Part shown: positions 1 through 5,892 of the stretch, in pieces
How the letters are laid out: each line of letters opens with the position of its first letter
How positions within the stretch are numbered: the first letter of the stretch is position 1
DNA from: DATACN01 sp038215095
GTDB lineage: Bacteria > Actinomycetota > Thermoleophilia > Solirubrobacterales > Thermoleophilaceae
Length of the DNA stretch: 11,149 nt
Reading direction: 5' to 3'
Assembly: GCA_038215095.1 (NCBI GenBank)
Contig: JBBQRG010000087.1
Location: forward strand, 1-11,149
The notes under the pieces: generated by a model
Told to the model about the DNA's origin: nothing
Seen by the model: the letters and a program-made list of their open reading frames with translations, nothing else
The model's database searches: none
Made by a program: the position numbers and the translations under genes

Positions 1-354
1 GGCGTGAACGGCATCGTGGTGTCGAACCACGGCGGGCGCCAGGTGGACGGCTCGATCGCGTCGCTCGAGGCGCTGCCCGGCGTGGTGGACGCGGTGGGCG
101 GCAGGGCTCCGGTGCTGCTCGACAGCGGCCTGCGCGGCGGCGCCGACGCGTTCAAGGCGCTGGCCCTTGGCGCGAGCGCCGTGCTGCTGGGCCGGCCCTA
201 CGTGTTCGGCCTGGCCGCGGCCGGCGAGGACGGCGTGCGCGAGGTCCTACAGAACTTCAAGGCCGAGCTCGACCTGACGATGGGCCTGGCCGGCTGCACC
301 TCGGTCGCCGAGGTCGATCGCGACACGGTCGTGCACGAGGACTCGCTGCGGTGA
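1..354 (+). CDS. FMN-dependent alpha-hydroxy-acid oxidase, lactate 2-monooxygenase-like (C-terminal part)
   Basis: The 5' end lies outside the window; 117 codons plus stop remain of a protein usually near 380-400 residues. What is left is the C-terminal half of the FMN-binding TIM barrel. The segment SNHGGRQ (visible residues 8-14) holds the His/Arg pair that acts as catalytic base and substrate-carboxylate clamp in the glycolate oxidase/flavocytochrome b2 family. LLDSGLRGGADAFKALALGA and LLGRPYVFGLA form the FMN-phosphate-binding strands. The sequence has DSG where most glycolate or lactate oxidases have DGG, and QVDGSIASLEALP matches my recollection of actinobacterial lactate 2-monooxygenase (L-lactate + O2 to acetate + CO2). 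A mandelate or other 2-hydroxyacid dehydrogenase is possible, because the substrate-specificity part is missing. The stop overlaps the next gene's GTG start (GTGA), so the two are probably co-translated. Family is near certain; substrate is not. Confidence 0.9.
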   Translation, partial: GVNGIVVSNHGGRQVDGSIASLEALPGVVDAVGGRAPVLLDSGLRGGADAFKALALGASAVLLGRPYVFGLAAAGEDGVREVLQNFKAELDLTMGLAGCTSVAEVDRDTVVHEDSLR

Positions 355-1019
355 GCGCCGAGCGCTGGGCCACCTTCGACTGCTACGGCACGCTGGTGGA
401 CTGGGACAGCGGCGTGAGGGCGGGCCTGCGTGAGGTCTTCGGGGACGACGACGGCTTCCCGCGCTACCACGAGCTCGAGCGCCAGATCCAGTCAGAGCGG
501 CCGGGCGAGCGCTACCGCGAGGTGATGGCGCTGACGCTCGAGCGCCTGGCCGAGGAGAGCGGCGCCACGCTCGCCCCCGGCCGGCGCGACGCCCTCGGCG
601 ACGCCCTGCCCGGCTGGCCGGTCCACCCCGACGTGCCGCCCGGGCTGACCGAGCTGCGCAAGCGCGGCTGGAAGCTCGCGATCCTGTCGAACACCGACCG
701 CGACTTCATCGAGTCCTCCATGGAGGCGATCGGCGTGCCCTTCGAGCTGGCGATCGTGGCCTCGGAGGTCGGCTCGTACAAGCCGGCCCATGGCCACTGG
801 AAGGCCTTCTACGAGCAGACGGGCGCGGACCCGGCCGGCCACGTGCACGTGGCGGCCAGCCTGTTCCACGACATCGCCCCCGGCAACGAGCTCGGCATCC
901 CGAGCGTCTGGATCAACCGGCTTGGGGAGACGCCGACCACTGAGCGGCCGGATGCGGAGCTGCCTGACCTGAGCGGCCTGGCTCAGGCACTTGACCGAGT
1001 ACTTGATAGACCGACGTGA
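351..1019 (+). CDS. HAD-superfamily hydrolase, haloacid dehalogenase type II-like
   Basis: A 222-residue cytoplasmic hydrolase of the normal size for HAD subfamily IA. Motif I is FDCYGTLVDWD with nucleophile Asp10. The residue two places on is Tyr12, not the Asp of HAD phosphatases, as in 2-haloacid dehalogenases. Motif II is LSNTD (Ser113), motif III is YKP (Lys144), and motif IV is AASLFHD (Asp174), followed by LGIPSVWINR. The dehalogenase Ser-x-Asn before the last Asp (SSNxxD in the Pseudomonas L-2-haloacid enzymes, from memory) is absent. The product name is therefore tentative; reaction and substrate are open. The GTG start overlaps the upstream oxidase stop by 4 nt, suggesting translational coupling. 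If it released 2-hydroxyacids these could feed that oxidase, but this is speculative. The last 107 nt overlap the 3' end of the opposite-strand cyclopropane synthase gene; the conserved-looking end (PDAELPDLSGLAQALD) supports the reading frame to its stop. Confidence 0.88.
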   Translation: MSAERWATFDCYGTLVDWDSGVRAGLREVFGDDDGFPRYHELERQIQSERPGERYREVMALTLERLAEESGATLAPGRRDALGDALPGWPVHPDVPPGLTELRKRGWKLAILSNTDRDFIESSMEAIGVPFELAIVASEVGSYKPAHGHWKAFYEQTGADPAGHVHVAASLFHDIAPGNELGIPSVWINRLGETPTTERPDAELPDLSGLAQALDRVLDRPT

Positions 1020-2190
1020 AGCCGCTCTGGAAGCCGTGTCGCGCGGAGCGTAGGTAGAGACGCCAGACCCGGAGCCGCTCGGGTCCGGCGATGCGCTCCG
1101 CCTCCTCGAGGTTGTCGTCGAGGCGCTGTATCCAGTGGCGCAGCGTCTCGGCGTAGTCGGGCGCGAAGCCCTCGGCGTGGTCGTTGCGGAAGCCGGCGCG
1201 CTCCAGCGCGAGCAGGATGCGCGACAGGTGCAGCGGCGCCGCGTCGGGGAACACGTAGCGCTCCGAGAACGGCCCGGCCTCGGGGTCCGAGTGGCGCAGC
1301 CGGGCAATGCCGTGGTTGAGCAGGCGCCCGCCCGGGCCGAGGCTGCGCGCCAGGGACTGGGCGTAGACGTCGATATGCTCCTCCCCCACGTGCTCGACCA
1401 TGCCGATGCTGGCGACCGCGTCGAAGCGCTCGCCGCCCAGCTTGCGGTAGTCCTGCACGCGGATGTCGATGCTGTCCGAGAGGCCGGCGTCGGCCACTCG
1501 CTTGCGGGCCAGCTCGGCCTGGGGCCCCGACAGCGTGATGCCGGTGACCTGCGCGCCGTGGCGCTCGGCGGCGTGGATGGCGAAGCTGCCCCAGCCGCAG
1601 CCGACGTCCAGCACGCGCTCGCCCTCGGCGATGCGCAGCTTCTGGCAAATCAGCTCGAGCTTTGCCTCCTGCGCCTCCTCCAGCGTGGTGGCGCCGCGGG
1701 AGAAGATGCCGCAGCTGTAGGTCATGGACTCGTCGAGGAAGAGCTCGAAGAACTCGTTCGACACGTCGTAGTGGTGGCGCACCGCCCGCGCGTCGCGGTC
1801 GGGCGTGTGGCGCCGGCCGCGCGGGCGCAGCTCGGCGGCGGGCGGCCGCGGCGGGCGCGTCAGGCCGACGGCGCGCACGGCCGCAAGCGCGAGGCGCGCC
1901 TGCTCGCGCTTGTCCACCGGCGGCGGCTCCCACTCGGTCAGCACGCGCATGACCGCGTCGAGGTCGTCCACCTCCAGCGCGCCGGAGGTGTAGGCGCGGC
2001 CCAAGCCGAGCTGGCCCGGGGCCCGCAGCGCGTGAGCCAGCGCCTCAGGGGTGCGAACCGTGAAGGTCGGGCCCCCGTCGCCGTTGCTCGGCGGCACGTG
2101 TGTGCCGTCCCAGAAGGCAACCGAGAAGGGCCGCGACGGGAAGGCCCGCTGCAGTTCGCGTCGTAGTGGTTCTGTCCGGGTAGAAGGCAT
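913..2190 (-). CDS. cfa: Cyclopropane-fatty-acyl-phospholipid synthase
   Basis: This 425-residue SAM-dependent enzyme transfers a methylene group to cis double bonds of phospholipid acyl chains at the inner membrane face. An N-terminal lipid-binding domain covers about residues 1-125. The methyltransferase domain starts at HHYDVSNEFF (139-148), and the SAM-binding motif VLDVGCGWG spans 193-201. Residues matching the E. coli bicarbonate-site ligands are all present: Cys160 in YSCGIF, Glu266 in GMVEHVG, His293 and Ile295 in LNHGI, Tyr346 in DYAETL. That supports an active enzyme. The usual C-terminal end is reached near VYQVLGQV (about 394-401). The last 25 or so residues look like read-through into the antisense of the HAD gene and resemble no domain. 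The ATG start at 2190 is preceded only by a weak GGA. The divergent neighbour is an acyl desaturase able to make its unsaturated substrate. Mycolic-acid or tuberculostearate-type methyltransferases are related alternatives. Confidence 0.93.
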   Translation of the reverse strand: MPSTRTEPLRRELQRAFPSRPFSVAFWDGTHVPPSNGDGGPTFTVRTPEALAHALRAPGQLGLGRAYTSGALEVDDLDAVMRVLTEWEPPPVDKREQARLALAAVRAVGLTRPPRPPAAELRPRGRRHTPDRDARAVRHHYDVSNEFFELFLDESMTYSCGIFSRGATTLEEAQEAKLELICQKLRIAEGERVLDVGCGWGSFAIHAAERHGAQVTGITLSGPQAELARKRVADAGLSDSIDIRVQDYRKLGGERFDAVASIGMVEHVGEEHIDVYAQSLARSLGPGGRLLNHGIARLRHSDPEAGPFSERYVFPDAAPLHLSRILLALERAGFRNDHAEGFAPDYAETLRHWIQRLDDNLEEAERIAGPERLRVWRLYLRSARHGFQSGFTSVYQVLGQVPEPGRSGQAAPHPAAQWSASPQAG

Positions 2191-2224
2191 TCCAGTGACA
2201 CTACCCGCTAATACTTATGCGGCC
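2191..2224. promoter_or_regulatory. Divergent promoter region between cyclopropane synthase and desaturase
   Basis: Only 34 nt separate the two opposed start codons as chosen. The stretch contains an AT-rich island, CTAATACTTATG (2208-2219), that stands out from the surrounding GC-rich DNA and could hold -10 elements. On the minus strand TAGTGT (2198-2203) fits TANNNT about 7 nt before the synthase ATG, compatible with a leaderless transcript. A 9-bp palindrome AGTGACACT (2194-2202) overlaps it. No -35 element is clear on either strand. If the desaturase instead starts at GTG 2195, most of this is coding. The assignment rests on composition and position only. Confidence 0.35.
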
Positions 2225-3148
2225 GTGAGCGCCCGCGACGACGTCCAGCCCGTAGACCACGAGACCCGCGACCGGATCGTCACGGGCACGGTCACCGTGC
2301 TCCCGATGGCGCTGCTGTTCGTGGCCGGATGGCAGGTCTGGAACCAGTACCTGCACTGGCACGACCTGCTGGTGTTCGCGCTCGTCTACTACCTCTCCGG
2401 CTTCGGCGTGACGGTGGGCTTCCACCGCCACCTCACGCACAGGGCCTTCGAGACCAGCAAGGCGATGCGGGCGATCCTCGCCGCGCTCGGCTCGATGGCG
2501 GTCGAGGGCCCCGTGACCGCCTGGGTGGCCGACCACCGCAAGCACCACGCCTTCTCCGACGAGGAGGGCGACCCGCACAGCCCGCACGTGGGCCACGGCG
2601 GGGGCCTGAAGGGCTCGCTCAAGGGCCTCTTCCACGCCCACGTGGGCTGGACGTTCATCCACACCCAGCGCGGCAAGAAGGAGCGCTACGCGCCCGACCT
2701 GCTGAGCGACCCCGTGATCCGCTTCGTGGACCGCACCTTCGTGCTATGGGTGGCGGTCGGGCTGCTACTGCCGTTCTTCCTTGGCTGGGCCATCGGCGGA
2801 ACGATCACCACCGCCCTCACGGGCATGCTCTGGGGCGGCGCGGTGCGCATCTTCGTGGTGCACCACCTCACCTTCAGCATCAACTCGCTCTGCCACGTCT
2901 TCGGGAGACGCGCGTTCGAGACCGACGACGAGTCGCGCAACCTCGCCTGGCTGGCGCCGTTCACCTTCGGCGAGGCCTGGCACAACAACCACCACGCCTT
3001 CCCCACCTCGGCGGTGCACGGCCTCGGGCGCTTCCAGTTCGACCCCTCGGCCATCCTGATCTCGCTGCTCGAGCGCGCCGGCCTCGTCTGGGACGTGGTG
3101 CGGGTCAGCCCGGAGCGCCAGGCGGCCAAGGCCGCCGCCACGGTGTAG
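2225..3148 (+). CDS. Membrane fatty acid desaturase (acyl-CoA delta-9 desaturase type)
   Basis: A 307-residue integral membrane diiron desaturase that introduces a cis double bond into acyl chains. All three histidine boxes are present: HRHLTH (67-72), HRKHH (104-108) and HNNHH (253-257). HHLTFSINSLCH (213-224) carries the extra Asn and His that contribute to metal binding in stearoyl-CoA desaturases. Hydrophobic segments lie at about 20-40, 46-66, 170-190 and 192-212, the usual two hairpins. I chose GTG 2225 because the AT-rich promoter-like island lies just before it. GTG 2195 (317 residues) is a real alternative, with an AAGG sequence 7 nt upstream. The open frame continues back to 2051 but would overlap the synthase gene. 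No terminal cytochrome b5 or ferredoxin domain is present, so electrons must come from a separate partner. The synthase on the other strand likely acts on the product. Exact chain length and double-bond position cannot be read from sequence. Confidence 0.92.
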   Translation: MSARDDVQPVDHETRDRIVTGTVTVLPMALLFVAGWQVWNQYLHWHDLLVFALVYYLSGFGVTVGFHRHLTHRAFETSKAMRAILAALGSMAVEGPVTAWVADHRKHHAFSDEEGDPHSPHVGHGGGLKGSLKGLFHAHVGWTFIHTQRGKKERYAPDLLSDPVIRFVDRTFVLWVAVGLLLPFFLGWAIGGTITTALTGMLWGGAVRIFVVHHLTFSINSLCHVFGRRAFETDDESRNLAWLAPFTFGEAWHNNHHAFPTSAVHGLGRFQFDPSAILISLLERAGLVWDVVRVSPERQAAKAAATV

Positions 3149-3215
3149 CCAGCCGCACCCCGGGACGCCTGGCAGCCCCATTCACGCTCGCCCCGCGCCG
3201 CGCGATGCTGGCTGC

Positions 3216-3461
3216 ATGAACTCACAAGCCACACCACAACCGACCCCCCAGGACGCCTCGCTCGCCGGAGCTCGTGCCTGGTTCCGCGACAACGGCCTCG
3301 TGCGACCGCGCGAAGGCCGGATGCTCACCGGCGTGACCGCGGGCATCGCCCGCCGCTACGGGGTGAACAGGCTCGTTGCGCGCACCGGCATGGTGCTCAG
3401 CTGGTTCCTCTTGAGCCCCGTGCCCTACCTGGCGCTCTGGGTCCTGATGCCGAAGGAGTGA
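3216..3461 (+). CDS. Small PspC-domain membrane protein
   Basis: An 81-residue protein. About 28 N-terminal residues are polar and Pro/Gln-rich and predicted disordered, followed by a PspC domain at about 30-81. The family signature is clear: RPREGRMLTGVTAGIARRYGVN, then one hydrophobic helix (about 57-77) ending in YLALWVLMPKE. PspC domains occur in phage-shock/envelope-stress proteins, and small stand-alone versions are common in actinomycetes; the role of this one is inferred to be membrane-associated. It starts 67 nt after the desaturase stop, on the same strand, so co-transcription with the membrane-lipid genes is possible. No convincing ribosome binding site precedes the ATG. Not enough is present to call it a true PspC partner of PspB/PspA, neither of which is in the window. 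Confidence 0.88.
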   Translation: MNSQATPQPTPQDASLAGARAWFRDNGLVRPREGRMLTGVTAGIARRYGVNRLVARTGMVLSWFLLSPVPYLALWVLMPKE

Positions 3462-3476
3462 GCGCAACCGCCCCGC

Positions 3477-3516
3477 CGGGCCGTCGCCATTAGGGTCCGC
3501 CCATGGCGACGGTCCG
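3477..3516 (+). promoter_or_regulatory. Hairpin enclosing the start codon of the decarboxylase gene
   Basis: Bases 3477-3490 (CGGGCCGTCGCCAT) pair with 3503-3516 (ATGGCGACGGTCCG): 14 consecutive pairs, all Watson-Crick except one G-U (3480/3513), with a 12-nt loop at 3491-3502. The ATG (3503-3505) is in the stem and the TAGGGT ribosome-binding-like sequence (3491-3496) is in the loop. In mRNA this would hide the initiation region. It could act as a translational control structure or thermometer-like element, or be chance in GC-rich DNA. The pairing is directly visible; the function is inferred. Confidence 0.5.
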
Positions 3517-5101
3517 CGACGCGGTCTTCGCGCTGCTCCGCCAGCGCGGCATGACCACCGTGTTCGGCAACCCGGGCTCGACCGAGTTGCCCTTCCTGGC
3601 CGACTTCCCCGAGGACTTCCGCTACGTGCTCGGACTGCAGGAGTCCGCCGTCGTGGGCATGGCCGACGGCTTCGCGCAGGCCAGCGGGCGCCCCGCGCTC
3701 GTGAATCTGCACACCGCCCCCGGGGTGGGCCACGCGATGGGCGCGATCTTCAATGCGCAGGCCAACAAGTCGCCGCTCGTGGTCACAGCCGGGCAGCAGT
3801 CGCGCTCGCTGATGACGCTGCAGGCGAACCTCACCAACCGCGACGCCACGCGCCTGCCCCACCCGCTCGTGAAGTGGAGCTACGAGCCGCCGCGGGCCGA
3901 GGACGTGCCGCACGCGCTGGCGCGGGCCATCCATCTGGCGGACCTGCCGCCGCGCGGCCCCGTGTTCGTGTCCATCCCGATGGACGACTGGACCAAGGAG
4001 GTCGACGACGACGCGGTGGCCCATCAGACCTCTCGGAGCGTGGGCGGCAAGGCGGGCGCGGATCCCGCCGCCGTGCGCGAGCTGGCCGGGGCGCTCGCCG
4101 GCGCCTCGAGCCCCGTGTTCGTGGCCGGCCCGGAGATCGACGCGAGCGGCGGCTGGGATGCCGCGGTGGCCCTGGCCGAGCGGCTGCGGCTCCCGGTCTG
4201 GGCCAGCCCGGCCACCGGCGGTGGCCGGATCGGCTTCCCGGAGGACCACCCCGCCTTCCAGGGCACCCTCCCGCCCGCGGTCGCGCCGCTGTCGGAGGTG
4301 CTGGCCGGGCACGACCTGATCCTCGTCGCCGGCTCGTCCGTGTTCCCCTATTACCCGAACATCCCCGGGCCGCTGCTCCCCGAGGGCGCCCGGCTCGTGG
4401 CCATCACCAGCGACCCCGACGAGGCCGCCCGCGCGCCGATGGGCGACGCAATCGTGGCCGACGTGGCGCTGACGCTCGAGGCGCTGCTGGCCGAGGTGGA
4501 CGAGGCCGAGCGCGACGAGCCGCCGCGGCGCGCCGAGGCCGAGCCGCCGCCTGACGAGGACCCGATGAGCGCGTCGGCCGCGCTGGCCGCCCTCGCGGAC
4601 GTCTTCCCCGACGACGGCATCGTGGTGCTCGAGTCCCCCTCGGCCACGATGGCGCTGCGCAACCGGGTGCGAGCCTCGCGGCCCGGCAGCTACTACTTCT
4701 CCGCCGGCGGCGGCCTCGGCTTCGGCCTGGCCGCGGCGGTCGGCGTGCAGCTGGCGGAGCCGGAGCGCCCGGTGGTGTGCGTGGTCGGCGAGGGCTCGGC
4801 GCAGTACTCGATCCAGAGCCTCTGGACCGCCGCCGCGTATCACGTGCCCGTCACCTTTCTGGTGCTGCGCAACGAGGAGTACGCCATCTTGAAGTGGTTC
4901 GCCGAACTGGAGTCCGTGACCGGCGCGCCCGGGCTCGACCTGCCCGCGCTCGAGTGCGCCGCGCTGGCCGAGGCCTACGGCGTGGCGTCCACGCGCGCCG
5001 ACGACCCAGAGGGCCTGCGCGAGGCACTCGGCGAGGCGCTCGGCGCCGCCGAGCCGCAGCTGGTGGAGGCGCGCGTGGCGCCCGGCATGGCCGTGAGCTG
5101 A
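3503..5101 (+). CDS. mdlC: Benzoylformate decarboxylase-like ThDP-dependent enzyme
   Basis: A 532-residue cytoplasmic enzyme that aligns end to end with my recollection of Pseudomonas putida benzoylformate decarboxylase (528 residues). That enzyme converts benzoylformate to benzaldehyde and CO2 in the mandelate pathway. The N-terminal PYR domain has FGNPGSTELPF with Ser26, the catalytic Glu47 (LQESAVVG) and His70 (VNLH). The middle domain spans about 185-345, followed by an acidic Pro/Glu-rich linker (about 335-353). The C-terminal PP domain has GSYYFSAGGGLGFGLAAAVGVQLAEPER. Three positions differ from the P. putida enzyme: Tyr284 replaces catalytic His281, and the Mg-ThDP motif reads GEG (Glu430) with Asn457 and Glu459 in place of Asp428, Asn455 and Thr457. 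Substrate may therefore differ; another 2-oxoacid decarboxylase or lyase is possible. The start matches the family's N-terminus. A 14-bp hairpin covers it. It lies 41 nt after the PspC gene. Confidence 0.85.
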   Translation: MATVRDAVFALLRQRGMTTVFGNPGSTELPFLADFPEDFRYVLGLQESAVVGMADGFAQASGRPALVNLHTAPGVGHAMGAIFNAQANKSPLVVTAGQQSRSLMTLQANLTNRDATRLPHPLVKWSYEPPRAEDVPHALARAIHLADLPPRGPVFVSIPMDDWTKEVDDDAVAHQTSRSVGGKAGADPAAVRELAGALAGASSPVFVAGPEIDASGGWDAAVALAERLRLPVWASPATGGGRIGFPEDHPAFQGTLPPAVAPLSEVLAGHDLILVAGSSVFPYYPNIPGPLLPEGARLVAITSDPDEAARAPMGDAIVADVALTLEALLAEVDEAERDEPPRRAEAEPPPDEDPMSASAALAALADVFPDDGIVVLESPSATMALRNRVRASRPGSYYFSAGGGLGFGLAAAVGVQLAEPERPVVCVVGEGSAQYSIQSLWTAAAYHVPVTFLVLRNEEYAILKWFAELESVTGAPGLDLPALECAALAEAYGVASTRADDPEGLREALGEALGAAEPQLVEARVAPGMAVS

Positions 5102-5136
5102 CCCGCGGGCGCGCTCAGCGCCGCGTGCGCCGCGGG
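5102..5136. terminator. Possible GC-rich hairpin between convergent genes
   Basis: Only 13 nt separate the convergent decarboxylase and TetR stops. CCCGCGG (5102-5108) can pair with CCGCGGG (5130-5136), and alternatively GGCGC (5108-5112) with GCGCC (5118-5122). No U-run follows on either strand and most of the structure lies in the TetR coding end, so a terminator role is weakly supported. Confidence 0.2.
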
Positions 5137-5804
5137 GCGGCCGGGGTCCCGCCCTCCCAGACCTCGCCGCGCACGAGGTCGCCGAACCCCATCCAGGCGA
5201 AGTTCATCAGGAGGCGCGCCACGCCGTCGCGGGACAGGCCCGGGTTCGCGAGCCACCAGTCCGCGAGCGACTGTCCGGCTCCGATCAGGGCGTGGGCGAG
5301 CGGCTGGGTGGCCTCGAGGGCCGGCGGGTCGCCCCCCTCCGCGGCCACGGCGGCGCGCAGCAGCGGGCGGATGCCATCGGCCAGGTCGCGGCGGACGTCG
5401 TCCACGTCGCGGGCGAAGGCCCCCACGCCGGCCGTGGCCTCGCCGAGCAGCACCGCCCACGCGTCGCTCTGCTCGTCGACGAAGGTGAAGAAGGCGCCGA
5501 TGCCGAGCCAGAGCTGCTCGTCGGGAGCCGCACCTGCGTCGACGCCGGCGTTGATGGCGTCGTAGAGGCGGCGGCGCGCCTCGCGGATGCAGGCCCTGCA
5601 GAGCCCCTCCTTCGAGTCGAAATAGGCGTACAGCATGGGCTTCGAGATGTGCGCGCGGCCCGCGATCTCGTCCATCGACGCCTGGTGGTAGCCCCGGCGG
5701 GCGAAGACCCGCGTGGCGGCGTCCACCATCTTGCGCTCGCGTGCCTCGCGGGGCAGGCGCTTCTGCCTTGCGGGATCGTGGGAGCGCCGTCGTGAGTGCG
5801 TCAT
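5115..5804 (-). CDS. TetR/AcrR-family transcriptional regulator
   Basis: A 229-residue DNA-binding repressor of typical family length. The basic N-terminus (1-25) leads into the TetR_N domain at about 26-70. The helix-turn-helix is readable as MDEIAGRAHISKPMLYAYFDSKEGL (44-68, given here only as a landmark). The C-terminal ligand-binding domain (about 75-215) is helical and not diagnostic of a ligand. I chose the ATG at 5804; a TTG three codons upstream (5813) is less likely, and neither has a clear ribosome binding site. The gene is divergent from the membrane protein/acyl-CoA dehydrogenase operon. A strong palindrome in the shared intergenic region, 50 nt upstream, is the expected arrangement for autoregulation plus control of the divergent operon. 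A related palindrome at 10224 suggests it also controls the esterase and transporter genes. An acyl-CoA or related inducer is plausible from context but not shown. Confidence 0.93.
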   Translation of the reverse strand: MTHSRRRSHDPARQKRLPREARERKMVDAATRVFARRGYHQASMDEIAGRAHISKPMLYAYFDSKEGLCRACIREARRRLYDAINAGVDAGAAPDEQLWLGIGAFFTFVDEQSDAWAVLLGEATAGVGAFARDVDDVRRDLADGIRPLLRAAVAAEGGDPPALEATQPLAHALIGAGQSLADWWLANPGLSRDGVARLLMNFAWMGFGDLVRGEVWEGGTPAAPRRTRR

Positions 5805-5854
5805 GCGACCCAAGGATGGCGCGCGGGCCCGATGTTTGGTTTCATACCGGCCCG

Positions 5855-5882
5855 CGGTACCTTACTGCCGAGTAAGTTACCG
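5855..5882. promoter_or_regulatory. Palindromic operator between TetR gene and membrane protein operon
   Basis: The core CTTACTGCCGAGTAAG (5861-5876) has perfect 6-bp arms around a 4-bp centre. The symmetry continues outward to CGGTA (5855-5859) and TACCG (5878-5882). Overall 11 of 14 base pairs of the 28-bp element are symmetric. It sits 10 nt before the membrane protein ATG. TAAGTT (5873-5878) inside it fits a -10 element for that gene; a bound repressor would block it. No -35 element is obvious. Position, length and symmetry fit a TetR-family operator; the binding protein is inferred to be the adjacent regulator. Confidence 0.7.
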
Positions 5883-5892
5883 CCCCCCAGGT

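Noticed and set aside
1135..2166. Plus-strand open frame (343 codons) across the cyclopropane synthase
   Set aside because: It is antisense to a protein with all expected catalytic motifs; the composition is that of a shadow frame.
2051..2224. Upstream extension of the desaturase reading frame
   Set aside because: Most of it lies inside the divergent synthase gene and resembles no desaturase N-terminus; GTG 2225 or GTG 2195 are the reasonable starts.
3147..3213. Inverted repeat AGCCAGC / GCTGGCT flanking the desaturase-PspC gap
   Set aside because: Seven-bp arms more than 50 nt apart without a U-run do not make a convincing terminator or operator.
3425..4843. Long minus-strand open frame (472 codons) opposite the decarboxylase gene
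   Set aside because: It is a shadow typical of high-GC DNA; its translation is low-complexity Arg/Gly/His-rich, while the plus strand encodes a clear ThDP enzyme.
5713..5892. Upstream extension of the membrane protein reading frame
   Set aside because: It would cross the TetR coding start and the operator, and its translation is Arg-rich and not membrane-like; ATG 5893 fits better.
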